A stretch of DNA of 64,000 nt from Exiguobacterium sp. BMC-KP (GTDB taxonomy: Bacteria > Bacillota > Bacilli > Exiguobacteriales > Exiguobacteriaceae): NCBI RefSeq assembly GCF_001275385.1, contig NZ_LGIW01000014.1:248001-312000 (forward strand), read 5' to 3'. This document shows, piece by piece, positions 16,654 to 25,212 of the stretch. The notes below the pieces were generated by a model that made no database searches, was not told where the DNA came from, and worked only from the letters and a program-made list of their open reading frames with translations. Within the stretch, counting starts at the first letter, position 1; every line of letters begins with the position of its first letter. The position numbers and the translations under genes were made by a program.

Positions 16654-17874
16654 CTAGTCTTTTGTTTGGATCATGCGTTTTCTGAAATAGAGTGATAGAA
16701 CAAGGATAAGAAGACCACAGTACAACATAATCGTCGTGATCGAAATATGAAATGACAGTAGAAGTGAGAGGACTGCATAAGATAATGGAACAAGACCGTT
16801 GGACGATGCATTGACGACACTCATGACGCGTCCCATCATTTGTTCTGCACACTGAGACTGGATGGATGTAATGATTCGAATATTGATGATGGAAGATAGG
16901 GCACCGAGTGATAGAAGAAGAGTCAAGTACAACCAAATCTGTTGGACTTGACTAAGTAAGCAAAGGAATAGACCTAATGCGCCAATCAATCGAACCGATG
17001 AGGTAATCCCACTTACTTTCGTCTGGACAAAACCAATCGAAAGCGCACCACCAAGCATTCCCATTTGATAAGCCCCTTGCATGTAACTTAAATCCATCGC
17101 GTCTCCTTGAAGCACATCATGAACGAGTAAGGGAATTCCGAGTAAGAGCGGTCCGAAGAAAAAGAAATTGACGCAGATGATGAGAAAAAGTGTCTGCTTG
17201 AGTTGCTGAAAGTGTAGAACGTAATGAAGCCCTTCTTTTAGTTCAGATAGAGCGGAATGCTGGAGTGCTCGCTTAGTCTTAGCCTCACGAATCCCATACG
17301 TGAAGAGGAGCGTCAGACAGAGGGTCCCGAAGATTACAAGAAAGACGTATGAGTAAGAAGAATAGCTGAGAATGACTCCGCCAAGAATTGGACCTGAAAA
17401 GAGCGCGATTTGATTTGATGTTTGAATCAAGGAGTTAGCTTTAGTAAGTTGTTCGTTTGGAACAAGTGTAGGCAGTAAAGAAGCATTCGCGGGTGAATAA
17501 AATGCATCTACACTGCCGAATAAAAAGGCGAATCCTAAGATCGTTAGCAATGTAAGCTGATCGGTATGAAGTAACATGAGAAGACAAAGAATAAAACTGA
17601 TCCGCAGACTACTTGAGATGCGCATGATCGTCGAACGTTTATAGCGATCAGATAAAACGCCACCGAACAACATTAAAAAAATACGAGGTAACAAGGTAGC
17701 CATTAGGACGAGTCCGAGAAAGGATGCCTGGTTTAACGTATGGATGACATACCATTGTTCAACAAACAGATAGGTTGAGAGGGAAAGGGCGGAGCACATG
17801 CCGGATCCCCATAAAAACAAAAAGGCGCGATTTTTAAATAGGGATCGTTCCGTATTCATTTCAACATGTAGCAT
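16654..17874 (-). CDS. MFS transporter, multidrug-efflux type
   Basis: 406-residue major facilitator protein with about twelve hydrophobic segments. Motif A-like FGGVLSDRYKRSTIMRISS follows the second helix, and SPANASLLPTLVPNEQLTKANSL is typical of the macrolide-efflux-like (MefA-type) group. Two ATGs are adjacent; the one at 17874 lies six bases after GGAGG. It is co-directional with, and 14 bases after, an ArsR-like regulator gene, so the pair is probably a regulator-controlled efflux operon. The substrate is unknown. Confidence 0.87.
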   Translation of the reverse strand: MLHVEMNTERSLFKNRAFLFLWGSGMCSALSLSTYLFVEQWYVIHTLNQASFLGLVLMATLLPRIFLMLFGGVLSDRYKRSTIMRISSSLRISFILCLLMLLHTDQLTLLTILGFAFLFGSVDAFYSPANASLLPTLVPNEQLTKANSLIQTSNQIALFSGPILGGVILSYSSYSYVFLVIFGTLCLTLLFTYGIREAKTKRALQHSALSELKEGLHYVLHFQQLKQTLFLIICVNFFFFGPLLLGIPLLVHDVLQGDAMDLSYMQGAYQMGMLGGALSIGFVQTKVSGITSSVRLIGALGLFLCLLSQVQQIWLYLTLLLSLGALSSIINIRIITSIQSQCAEQMMGRVMSVVNASSNGLVPLSYAVLSLLLSFHISITTIMLYCGLLILVLSLYFRKRMIQTKD

Positions 17875-17888
17875 CATATACCTCCAGA

Positions 17889-18485
17889 TTAGACGTCGTC
17901 GCGATCAAACAATCGTTCCTCAATCGAAAAAGCAGTCGTCATGATGTAAAAGTGTTTTCGATCTTTTTCGTCAGATGGGGATTGTGTGAACTCTTCTAAT
18001 AAAGCACGATACTTTGTAGCAAAGCGTTGAAAGTCGGATTCAGACATCGTCAGTTCTTTTTGGAGCGATAAGCTCATCCAGTCTTCGACGTTTGAAGACA
18101 CAGGAGAAAAAGCAGTTGTCGGAGCGGTGAGGACGCGTGTCTTTGCTCGGTCTAGTACCTCAAGATACGATTGTCGGGTCGCTTCTTTCGTCTCGACGAA
18201 GTTCAGAAGATGATCAGCAGGAATGTATCCTCGAGCAATCGCTTGATAGTATTTCAGTAGATTTCCACCTTGTTCTTCTGTCCGAACGAGGCGAATCAAG
18301 TCATGCTTTTCAAGTTCCCGCACGTGATAGAGGACCTTTGCGCGCGATAACGTCAGCAAGTGGGCCAACTGATGCACCGTATGCGGTTGTTCGACGAGAA
18401 ACATGAGGATTTTTGTTCGTAACGGATCACTGATTACCTTCAACTGTTCATAGTTCTCTAATATGTGAATCGCTTTTTGTTCCAT
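17889..18485 (-). CDS. ArsR-like winged-helix transcriptional regulator
   Basis: 198-residue regulator. The N-terminal winged helix is SDPLRTKILMFLVEQPHTVHQLAHLLTLSRAKVLYHVRELEKHDLIRLV. The C-terminal half is helical and may bind a ligand; no metal-binding Cys cluster typical of ArsR/SmtB is visible. It precedes an MFS pump in one operon and most likely represses it through the palindromes just upstream. Confidence 0.88.
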   Translation of the reverse strand: MEQKAIHILENYEQLKVISDPLRTKILMFLVEQPHTVHQLAHLLTLSRAKVLYHVRELEKHDLIRLVRTEEQGGNLLKYYQAIARGYIPADHLLNFVETKEATRQSYLEVLDRAKTRVLTAPTTAFSPVSSNVEDWMSLSLQKELTMSESDFQRFATKYRALLEEFTQSPSDEKDRKHFYIMTTAFSIEERLFDRDDV

Positions 18486-18500
18486 CCAATCATCTCCTTT

Positions 18501-18525
18501 TTAACCGGTTAACTTTTGTTAACCG
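18501..18525. promoter_or_regulatory. Palindromic operator upstream of the ArsR-like gene
   Basis: CGGTTAAC (18506-18513), TTTT, GTTAACCG (18518-18525) is a perfect inverted repeat. It overlaps a second perfect palindrome, TTAACCGGTTAA (18501-18512). It sits 16-40 bases upstream of the regulator start, a likely autoregulatory site. Confidence 0.7.
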
Positions 18526-18542
18526 TAAATCAAAAACTTCTT

Positions 18543-18560
18543 TTTGTAAACGATTACAAA
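18543..18560. promoter_or_regulatory. cre-like palindrome upstream of the efflux operon
   Basis: TTTGTAA-N4-TTACAAA is a perfect palindrome, and its core TGTAAACGATTACA is close to the CcpA cre consensus. It lies about 60 bases upstream of the regulator gene. The remaining DNA up to the msrA stop at 18724 shows no gene. Confidence 0.4.
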
Positions 18561-18723
18561 TTTATGTGAGGGTAACGACAAAGGAAAGAGCTGTTAGTTT
18601 CCATACAAAAACTGACTCCATTGACATACTCGTTCATTCTCATTCACCTCTTGCAAAAGTAGATGTGAGAATAAGCGAAATGTTTGAAGTCAGTTCAGCT
18701 GTTTTATATGGTTCAAGGCTAGA

Positions 18724-19254
18724 TTAAACCGTCGTCGTATCTTTCCATTCCTGTTCGATGAAGGCATCACGACCAGAGGCGGCACGATCTTTTTTGTAGT
18801 GTTCTGGATTTTTCTTATGGAAGTCTTGGTGGTACTCTTCCGCTGGATAAAATTCAGAAGCGGCATCGATCCGCGTTACAATCGGTTGTTTAAAACGATT
18901 GCTTGCGGCAAGAGCGTCACGAGAAGCGATTGCTGCTTCATGCTGCGCATCCGTATGATAGAAGATTGCTGGTGCGTACTGCGTGCCGCGATCTTGGAAT
19001 TGACCTTCTGCATCCGTCGGATCCGTTTGTGGCCAGTAGAGTTCAAGTAAACGCTCATACGGGAATAGGCTTGGATCAAACGTGATTTGGACGACTTCGA
19101 GATGTCCTGTCGTTCCTGTTTTTACTTGCTCGTATGTCGGATGATCGACGTGACCGCCCATGTAACCTGATACGATTCCCTCGATTCCTGGTAATTCTTC
19201 AAATGGTGTCACCATGCACCAAAAACATCCACCTGCAAATGTTGCTTTTTCCAT
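18724..19254 (-). CDS. msrA: Peptide methionine sulfoxide reductase MsrA
   Basis: Reduces the S-epimer of methionine sulfoxide in proteins and free methionine sulfoxide, using thioredoxin. 176 residues. The catalytic motif GGCFWC is at residues 8-13, followed by VSGYMGGHVDHPTYEQVKTGTTGHLEVVQITFDP and GTQYAPAIFYH, all standard MsrA marks. The open frame extends further up, but that part is the SAM riboswitch leader; MEKATFAGGCFWC at 19254 is the conserved start. Only MsrA, without a fused MsrB, is present. Confidence 0.96.
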   Translation of the reverse strand: MEKATFAGGCFWCMVTPFEELPGIEGIVSGYMGGHVDHPTYEQVKTGTTGHLEVVQITFDPSLFPYERLLELYWPQTDPTDAEGQFQDRGTQYAPAIFYHTDAQHEAAIASRDALAASNRFKQPIVTRIDAASEFYPAEEYHQDFHKKNPEHYKKDRAASGRDAFIEQEWKDTTTV

Positions 19255-19301
19255 CCGTCTCTTCCTCTCCGTGGGAAATTCCCATTGTATGTCTGACAGC
19301 G

Positions 19302-19345
19302 AGAAAAACGAAAACGACTCCTTCGCTTGGTTGCAAAAGGAGTCG
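19302..19345 (-). terminator. Riboswitch-controlled terminator before msrA
   Basis: On the minus strand CGACTCCTT (19345-19337) pairs with AAGGAGTCG (19323-19315), followed by TTTTCGTTTTT. It follows the SAM aptamer and precedes msrA, so it is the expression platform. Confidence 0.88.
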
Positions 19346-19351
19346 CCGCTT

Positions 19352-19451
19352 TTTATCAACCAAAGCTTTCGCTTTGCTGGTCGTAGCACCTTGCTATGCG
19401 CAGGTTGCTGGGACGTCATCGATCCAGATCTCTCGGTCCACTCTTGATAAG
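19352..19451 (-). ncRNA. SAM-I (S-box) riboswitch, msrA leader
   Basis: Minus-strand leader with the S-box landmarks: CTTATCAAGAG at the 5' end, CCGAGAGATCTGG, GATGACGTCCCAGCAACC, AAGGTGCTA and a closing GGTTGATAA that pairs with the start. When SAM is high, the aptamer favours the downstream terminator and msrA is off. S-boxes usually precede methionine synthesis, transport or salvage genes; msrA regenerates methionine, so the logic fits. Confidence 0.92.
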
Positions 19452-19489
19452 GGTATATGAAGTTGATGTCATTCGTTATCATTGTTGTG

Positions 19490-19519
19490 ATGATACCATT
19501 CCATAAGAAATAAAGTCAA
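19490..19519 (-). promoter_or_regulatory. Promoter of the SAM riboswitch-msrA transcript
   Basis: On the minus strand TTGACT (19519-19514), an 18-base spacer and TATCAT (19495-19490). The -35 overlaps the stop codon of the upstream peptidase gene. Confidence 0.6.
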
Positions 19520-20694
19520 TCCTTAGGTTTTAAGGCACGTAAAACGGTCGCTCCGAGTGTTTTCGCACCAACCAGCAGCGCCTGTTCGTTGATTTCGTAC
19601 TGCGGATGATGTTGTGGATAATTGACGCGACCATCCGTATATCCGGAGCCGGTAAAGAAGTAACTTCCCGGGACATGCGTTAGATAATGTGCGAAGTCGT
19701 CCGCCGCCATCATCGGTGTGAGTGCTCGAACAGATGCTTTCGGCAAGAAAGCAGCAGCTTCCTGAACGAGTTTTGTCTCATCCGGATGATTCCAGAGCGC
19801 GGGGTAACCCGTCGTGAAGTCAATCGAATACGAAGCACCGATGCCAGCACAAGTCGTTTTAGCGACAAGATCGACTTCTTGTCGGAGCTGATGCCGCAGT
19901 GTCTCGTTAAACGTTCGGATTTCCCCAACGATGCGTGCCTCACCCGTAACGATGTTTGGTGCCGTTCCTGCATGGAAAGAACCGATTGCGAGAACGGCAG
20001 GCTCAAACGGATCGACCCGTCGGCTGACGAGGTGTTGTAAGTTACAGACAAGCTGTGCACCGGCGACAAGCGCATCTTTTGTTTTATGTGGTGCTTGAGC
20101 ATGTCCACCTTGACCGTGGACGATGATTTCGAATTCGTCGATGGCGCATAGCGTATGTCCTTCCCGAAAACCAATCGTGCCAACAGGTAAATCATTTTCA
20201 AGATGTGTCGCAAAAATTGCATCGACCCCTTCGAGGACGCCACCTTCAATCATTTGAATCGCACCACCGGGAAAGACCTCTTCCCCATGCTGGTGAATGA
20301 TTCGAATTGTTCCTTGCAATTGATCGCGTAACGGATAGAGTGTAGCAGCAAGGGCCATCACCATCGCCGTATGACCATCATGTCCACAAGCATGCATGAC
20401 ACCAGGATGGATCGACCGGAAAGCAAGCGTTGTCTCTTCTTGGAGTGGTAAGGCATCAAAATCGGCGCGGACAGCAATCGTTGGACCAGGTTGTTTGCCT
20501 TCGATCGTCGCGACGACTCCGCGACCTCCAACGGCTGTTTGATGAGGAATGCCACGTTCCGCGTAAAAAGCAGCAATCCGTTCTGGTGTGCGGACTTCTT
20601 GGAAGGATAGTTCCGGATGGCGGTGGAAATCACGGCGTAACGCGATCATCGTTGGTTCGAATTGTTCAAGTGCTTCAAAAAGTTGTGTTTGCAT
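19516..20694 (-). CDS. M20-family metallopeptidase/amidohydrolase
   Basis: Zinc-dependent amidohydrolase of 392 residues in the M20D group (N-acyl-amino acid or IAA-amino-acid hydrolases, N-acetyldiaminopimelate deacetylase). The metal and catalytic motifs are RRDFHRHPELSFQE, VRADFDALPLQEE, MHACGHDGHTAM and HQHGEEVFPGGA. The dimerisation domain begins at GQGGHAQAPHKTKDA, and a late metal ligand lies in YPQHHPQYEINE. The ATG at 20694 is seven bases after AAGGAG; an upstream TTG is less likely. It lies immediately upstream of msrA in the same direction. The exact substrate is unknown. Confidence 0.9.
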   Translation of the reverse strand: MQTQLFEALEQFEPTMIALRRDFHRHPELSFQEVRTPERIAAFYAERGIPHQTAVGGRGVVATIEGKQPGPTIAVRADFDALPLQEETTLAFRSIHPGVMHACGHDGHTAMVMALAATLYPLRDQLQGTIRIIHQHGEEVFPGGAIQMIEGGVLEGVDAIFATHLENDLPVGTIGFREGHTLCAIDEFEIIVHGQGGHAQAPHKTKDALVAGAQLVCNLQHLVSRRVDPFEPAVLAIGSFHAGTAPNIVTGEARIVGEIRTFNETLRHQLRQEVDLVAKTTCAGIGASYSIDFTTGYPALWNHPDETKLVQEAAAFLPKASVRALTPMMAADDFAHYLTHVPGSYFFTGSGYTDGRVNYPQHHPQYEINEQALLVGAKTLGATVLRALKPKD

Positions 20695-20771
20695 CTTCAA
20701 GCTCCTTTGACGTGTGTCTTTTCGTGAAAATGGGTACAGATACAGGTAATCACGAAAGGGGATAATGAAAC

Positions 20772-21065
20772 ATGGGAGAAATCGTCGTTAACGCTGTACT
20801 TACAATCAAAGCAGGACTCGCGGATCAAGTATTCCCGATTTTACAAACGGTTTATCATGCCTCACAAAAAGAAGAAGGATGCTTGCGCTATTCCTTGCAT
20901 CAATCGATCGAGGATGAGCATCAATTCATGTTGTATGAAGTGTATCGTGACGAAGAGGCGCTCGAAGCACATATCGCATCCGACCACTATAAAGCATACC
21001 GCGAACAAATCGAGTTATACTTGATGGACCGACAAGTAACGAAATACGTCGAGATGACATTCTGA
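20772..21065 (+). CDS. Antibiotic biosynthesis monooxygenase (ABM) domain protein, YgiN-like
   Basis: 97-residue dimeric alpha/beta-barrel protein. NAVLTIKAGLADQVFPILQTVYHASQKEEGCLRYSLHQS and FMLYEVYRDEEALEAHIASDHYK match the ABM domain of putative quinol monooxygenases. It is a single gene with its own terminator, diverging from the M20 peptidase. The physiological substrate is not known; haem-degrading relatives exist, but no haem-binding signature was recognised. Confidence 0.87.
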   Translation: MGEIVVNAVLTIKAGLADQVFPILQTVYHASQKEEGCLRYSLHQSIEDEHQFMLYEVYRDEEALEAHIASDHYKAYREQIELYLMDRQVTKYVEMTF

Positions 21066-21083
21066 CGTGTTGCGATAAGAAGA

Positions 21084-21120
21084 GACGAACCCGCCGAAAT
21101 CGACGGATTCGTCTTTTTTT
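21084..21120. terminator. Terminator between ABM protein and wall hydrolase genes
   Basis: GACGAA and TTCGTC outer stem with GC-rich inner pairing, then seven T residues on the plus strand. The two genes converge on it. Confidence 0.85.
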
Positions 21121-21123
21121 GTC

Positions 21124-23469
21124 TCACATTGATTTAAAGCCGAGGAAGTGCTCCTGCCAACGTGGTTCATAAATCGAGTTGATTTGTAGCTGTGAACCGC
21201 CGGCGTGGATGAAATGTTCACTATCGAGCATGATCCCGATATGCGATGGGCCTTTCGTATACGTATTTTGGAAGAAGACGATATCTGAGCGTTTACCGCT
21301 TGAGATGCTCGTCCGTTGGTTTGTAAAGAACGCACCGTACCAGTAGCCACGAACGTTCGTCCGACCACCGTATTTTCCAGCCTTATTTGTCGCGTAGTGA
21401 ATCAAACCGGAACAATCGAAGCCACCGTTCACGGCATTTTGCGATCCCCATGTATAAGGTGTACCGATATGTTGGACGGCTGCTTGGATTAATTTTTCGC
21501 CACGCGTATTATTCTTTTTGACGACCCGTTTATCGGACGTGATCGTTACAGCGGATACCGGAAGATAAACAGGTGTCCAGCCCGACTGGATGACGTAGAA
21601 GTTTCCGACTCGGTGACGCGGATAAACGCGTTTGCCTTGTTCAACGAGACCGCTGCCTTTTGGACTTGTCGGACTTGCGAAGAAGGAAGTCGTCTGTTTG
21701 ATGGTATAGATTTTCGTTCGGTTGATTGCTTTTTGTGTCAAACGCATATCGGGTTTACTCGTACTGATATAAGGGTTGAGGACATAGCCGGTTTGCCCAC
21801 TTGCTAAACGGATCTGCCAAAAATCATCATCAATTGATTTCAGACCAATCAGCTTTGTTCCTTTTTTTAAATAGGCAGCGGGACGACTGTAAGCGACGTC
21901 AGCGGAGAAGAGGGGAGTCTGGTCCAAATGCACATAAAACGTCGTCCCTTTTTTCGCTTTTGCTTTTGGTTTATTTAGTCCGATCCGACTCGAATCGACG
22001 AAACCAAAGATATTGTTATATTTGACACGTGTAAAATAACCGCTTTTTCCATAGATAGTGATCGAGTTTCCTTTTTTCAACGTACCGATTTTTTTACCCG
22101 ATAGTTTTGCCTGTGACCGAATGACGACGTCGTCCTCTGTCACGTAACGTTGACCGGTGATGTCATACAGATCTGGTTTTTTCGTGACAAGATCACTCGT
22201 CTTGACGTAACCGTAGATCGAGCCTTTTTTTAGTCGCGTATAACTGCCACTCGTTCCGTAAATCGTTAGTTTATCAGCCCGTTTAACAGAATACATAATT
22301 TTGCTCTTCGTCGAAGCAGAAGTATAGACGGACAAGTTGCGTTTCGCGTATCGTGTCCCCGTTGATGCATAGACTTTTCCACTACCGAGATCAGCTGTTT
22401 TAACGTAGGCATGGACTCCGCGGAAAATAATTCGACTGTAGACGCCACTTTTACCATAGATTGTTAATAAGGTATTTGTTTTTTGTTGATCGATGATGGA
22501 GCCGGAAGCATTCGGTGCACTATAGATCGGTGTCGGACGTTGAACATAGAGACGAGCGGTTTGTGAATAATATTTTAACGTTCCGAGATGTGCTGTTAAC
22601 ACGTAGGCATAATCGTCTTTTATTTTAATTCGAGTAAACATACCTTCTGTTCCATAGGTTTGAAGAGGGGTGTTGATAGAAAGTGATTGCACAACTCTTC
22701 CTTTTGTCGTTGCTGTCGAATAGGCTGTTGTCTGTTGCTGAACGTAACGCAGTCCACTTTCAGGATGAATTACGTCTATTAAGTCAGCAGTTAGAATAAA
22801 AGCATAACCAGTTGTTGTCTCGACGCGTGTAAAGTTACCTGTTGAGCCGTATGTCTTGAAGGCTTGATTTAGAGTGATAGGTGTATTTTTACTTGTAGTA
22901 CTTGGTTCCGTAAAAAGAGTTGTTGCGCGTTTTGCATAGGATGTGCCGGTCGCTTTTGGGAGTGCTTCCAATTGATTCGTCGGGACATAAACATAGCGGT
23001 CATTCCATTTTAGGCGAGTAAACTGCTCGAATATGCCGTATGTATCCACCCGTTGATAGGCAGGAACTGTCGCAACGATTGTAGCGTCTAAAGGAGAAGC
23101 GACAAGAGAGAGTAGACTGCTCGAAACGAGAGTCTCTTGTTTTTGAAAGACAGGTGCTTCTTTTGCCAAAGCAGAGGTAACGATGTATGCTGTTCCGTTT
23201 TGCCAGCTGATGCGTGTAAAGTCACCATCTGTTCCCAATGTTTCAACCGTAGTGCCTGCTGGTAACTGTTGAATGATTGCTGTAGAGTCGGCAGCTTGTA
23301 ATAGCGCTGTGTCCTCTTGCAAATAAGCTGTTCCAGTTGTCTCTGTGACCGTTTGCGTTTCTGCTGTCTCTTGAGCAGAAGGTGATTCCGCGAGAGCGGG
23401 TGCAGGTAAAACCGAGCTCAACATCAACGTTGCGGCAAGGCCAGCAACATGAGCAGTCCATTTTTTCAT
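21124..23469 (-). CDS. Secreted multi-SH3 domain NlpC/P60 peptidoglycan hydrolase
   Basis: About 781 residues. A signal peptide (KKWTAHVAGLAATLMLSS... ending PAPALA) is followed by some eight or nine SH3-like repeats of about 65 residues, each with a TYGT-G-FTRI core and an AYV-TADL end. The C-terminus is an NlpC/P60 cysteine peptidase: GTPYTWGSQNAVNGGFDCSGLIHY carries the catalytic Cys, and PSHIGIMLDSEHFIHAGG the His. It is likely exported, binds the wall and cleaves peptide stems. The ribosome site GGAG allows a TTG at 23472, an ATG at 23469 or a GTG at 23481 as start. A separate, monocistronic gene. Confidence 0.92.
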   Translation of the reverse strand: MKKWTAHVAGLAATLMLSSVLPAPALAESPSAQETAETQTVTETTGTAYLQEDTALLQAADSTAIIQQLPAGTTVETLGTDGDFTRISWQNGTAYIVTSALAKEAPVFQKQETLVSSSLLSLVASPLDATIVATVPAYQRVDTYGIFEQFTRLKWNDRYVYVPTNQLEALPKATGTSYAKRATTLFTEPSTTSKNTPITLNQAFKTYGSTGNFTRVETTTGYAFILTADLIDVIHPESGLRYVQQQTTAYSTATTKGRVVQSLSINTPLQTYGTEGMFTRIKIKDDYAYVLTAHLGTLKYYSQTARLYVQRPTPIYSAPNASGSIIDQQKTNTLLTIYGKSGVYSRIIFRGVHAYVKTADLGSGKVYASTGTRYAKRNLSVYTSASTKSKIMYSVKRADKLTIYGTSGSYTRLKKGSIYGYVKTSDLVTKKPDLYDITGQRYVTEDDVVIRSQAKLSGKKIGTLKKGNSITIYGKSGYFTRVKYNNIFGFVDSSRIGLNKPKAKAKKGTTFYVHLDQTPLFSADVAYSRPAAYLKKGTKLIGLKSIDDDFWQIRLASGQTGYVLNPYISTSKPDMRLTQKAINRTKIYTIKQTTSFFASPTSPKGSGLVEQGKRVYPRHRVGNFYVIQSGWTPVYLPVSAVTITSDKRVVKKNNTRGEKLIQAAVQHIGTPYTWGSQNAVNGGFDCSGLIHYATNKAGKYGGRTNVRGYWYGAFFTNQRTSISSGKRSDIVFFQNTYTKGPSHIGIMLDSEHFIHAGGSQLQINSIYEPRWQEHFLGFKSM

Positions 23470-23617
23470 CAAGAGGTTCACTCCAATTCTTAAAAATTGT
23501 CATTATAAATAGTGTAGCATGTGCTTGTTTAAAAATTGATAAAAATCAAAAAAATAGGAGATTAGTCATTGGTCATAAAAAAACGATATGCCGAGGCACA
23601 TCGTTTGAAATCAAATG

Positions 23618-24172
23618 TTAGTGATTTTCCTCGTGATCGACTTGCCATTCCCAGTCGAGCATGCCGTAAATCAAGGAATCCCGCCAATGGTCTTCGAGGT
23701 AGACCGTTTCGCGAAGCTGCCCTTCCTTCGTCATGCCGACTTTTTGCAGCACGCGTTCGGAAGCGACGTTGCGTGGGTCACACGTTGCCGTGATTCGGTG
23801 TAATTCTAGTTTTTCAAATCCGAATTGGAGAAGGAAGGAGGCAATCGACGTCGCGTATCCATTCCCCCATTCATCTGGTGAGAGGACGTATCCGATTTCG
23901 GCGATTTTATTCTCAACGTCAGTGATGACGAGCTCACCAGCACCGATGACGACGTCACTTGGAAACGTCACGGCAAAGACATAACGACGTCTTGGTGTCT
24001 CGAGTTCACTTTCAAGCGCATCATGTAGGAATTGTTTCGTATCGGTTTCTGTATTCGGTCCCCATGCCTGGAATTGACTGACGATGGGTTGTGATGCATA
24101 GGCGTGAACCGCTTCTACATCTTCTGGTGTAAAACGACGAATCCGAAGTTGATCATTGATTTTATAACGCAT
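23618..24172 (-). CDS. GNAT-family N-acetyltransferase, RimJ/RimL type
   Basis: 184-residue acetyltransferase. RIRRFTPEDVEAVHAYASQP at the N-terminus, YVLSPDEWGNGYATSIASFLLQFGFEKL with the acetyl-CoA loop, and HRITATCDPRNVASERVLQKVGMTKEGQLRE are typical of the RimJ/RimL group. Targets may be protein N-termini or small molecules. The ATG at 24172 follows GAGGAGGATG. It diverges from the guanidine riboswitch transcript. Confidence 0.88.
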   Translation of the reverse strand: MRYKINDQLRIRRFTPEDVEAVHAYASQPIVSQFQAWGPNTETDTKQFLHDALESELETPRRRYVFAVTFPSDVVIGAGELVITDVENKIAEIGYVLSPDEWGNGYATSIASFLLQFGFEKLELHRITATCDPRNVASERVLQKVGMTKEGQLRETVYLEDHWRDSLIYGMLDWEWQVDHEENH

Positions 24173-24239
24173 GCAGCATCCTCCTCTTTCAGATGAAGTC
24201 ACTTTGATTCTATTAGACAAATCGAGAACGAATTCCTGT

Positions 24240-24268
24240 TTGACATCGGAAAAAGGGCGTGCTAGGGT
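24240..24268 (+). promoter_or_regulatory. Promoter of the guanidine riboswitch operon
   Basis: TTGACA (24240-24245), 17-base spacer, TAGGGT (24263-24268), just upstream of the riboswitch. Confidence 0.6.
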
Positions 24269-24282
24269 GATTGTATCGAATG

Positions 24283-24376
24283 GAATAGGGAGTATCCTCT
24301 AGGGTTCCGTACGGCTGGACCGAGGGAGGAACATGGGCATTTGTCCATGCAACGGAGGGATAAAAGCCCGGGAGTA
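24283..24376 (+). ncRNA. Guanidine-I (ykkC subtype 1) riboswitch
   Basis: Carries the ykkC hallmarks CTAGGGTTCCG, GGACCGAGGGAGG, ACGGAGGGATAAAAGCCCGGGAG. The 3' end of the aptamer (AGCCCGGGAG) is also the 5' arm of the following terminator, so guanidine binding should free the downstream genes. The genes it controls are a two-subunit SMR exporter, matching the known role of this class. Confidence 0.94.
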
Positions 24377-24409
24377 AAGCGAATCGTCTCGCTTACTCCC
24401 GGGCTTTTT
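24365..24409 (+). terminator. Riboswitch terminator before the SMR pair
   Basis: AGCCCGGGAGTAA pairs with TTACTCCCGGGCT, with further GCGA/TCGC pairing inside, then five T. Its left arm overlaps the guanidine aptamer. Confidence 0.92.
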
Positions 24410-24441
24410 CATTTGAATTTATCTATTAGGAGGCAATTACT

Positions 24442-24771
24442 ATGGCAAAGTATTGGATTGGGATCATCCTCGCGGCTTGTTTTGAAGTCGGCTGGGTCAT
24501 CGGGTTAAAACATGCAGCAACACCACTCGAGTGGGGAGCGACGATCATCTGTATCATCGTCAGTTTTACAGTCCTGATTAAAGCGAGTAATCATTTACCA
24601 GTCGGAACGGTCTATGCCGTCTTTGTTGGTCTCGGAACAGCAGGAACGGTCGTGACGGACATCGTCTTGTTCGGTCAAGCAGCTTCCGTAACGAAACTAG
24701 CATTGATTGCCGTCTTACTCGTCGGCGTCATCGGTCTGAAATTAGTCAGTGGAGAGGAGAAATCAGCATGA
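24442..24771 (+). CDS. ykkC: SMR-family guanidinium exporter subunit (YkkC/Gdx-like)
   Basis: 109-residue small multidrug resistance protein with four membrane helices. The membrane glutamate lies in [17 protein letters not shown] (helix 1), and the loop [21 protein letters not shown] is SMR-typical. It follows a guanidine-I riboswitch and overlaps the next SMR gene by four bases; paired SMR proteins form heterodimers. Export of guanidinium is inferred from riboswitch control and known relatives. The start follows AGGAGGC. Confidence 0.9.
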   Translation: MAKYWIGIILAACFEVGWVIGLKHAATPLEWGATIICIIVSFTVLIKASNHLPVGTVYAVFVGLGTAGTVVTDIVLFGQAASVTKLALIAVLLVGVIGLKLVSGEEKSA

Positions 24772-25085
24772 GTTGGATTTATTTAATCATTGCCGGGATC
24801 TTTGAGATGTTTGGCGTCGTATTGATCAATACATTCAATCAAAATAAGAATATGAAGAATCTACTGTTGATGGGAACAGGATTCGGACTTAGTTTTCTAT
24901 TTTTGACGCTGGCGATGAATGACTTACCGATGGGAACGGCGTACGCGGTATGGACAGGAATTGGAGCAGCCGGTGGTGCGATTCTGAGTATGGTGCTCTA
25001 TAACGAATCAAAAGACTGGAAACGGCTCGTCTGTATCGGTCTCGTCTTGAGCGCGACGATTGGGTTGAAACTCGTTGGAGAATGA
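24768..25085 (+). CDS. ykkD: SMR-family guanidinium exporter partner subunit (YkkD/Gdx-like)
   Basis: 105-residue SMR protein, four membrane helices, with the conserved glutamate in [19 protein letters not shown] and the segment [24 protein letters not shown]. Translation is coupled to the upstream subunit by an ATGA overlap. Probably forms the second half of an antiparallel heterodimer. Confidence 0.9.
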   Translation: MSWIYLIIAGIFEMFGVVLINTFNQNKNMKNLLLMGTGFGLSFLFLTLAMNDLPMGTAYAVWTGIGAAGGAILSMVLYNESKDWKRLVCIGLVLSATIGLKLVGE

Positions 25086-25212
25086 TCGTTTCATGTCAAA
25101 CAGATGACGTTTTAACGGAACGCATGTTTTTTGGCATATTTTAACGCAAAAGAGGAAATACTCCTTATAGAAGTGACGCATGACAAATCGTGTCGATAAG
25201 GGGAGAACATCC

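Noticed and set aside
19255-19482. N-terminal extension of MsrA by 76 codons
   Set aside because: This stretch is the SAM riboswitch and its terminator; MsrA homologues start at the chosen ATG.
21124-23469. Tandem DNA repeats or a phase-variable tract in the SH3 region
   Set aside because: Repetition is at the protein level (SH3 domains); the DNA copies have diverged and no long identical repeats were seen.
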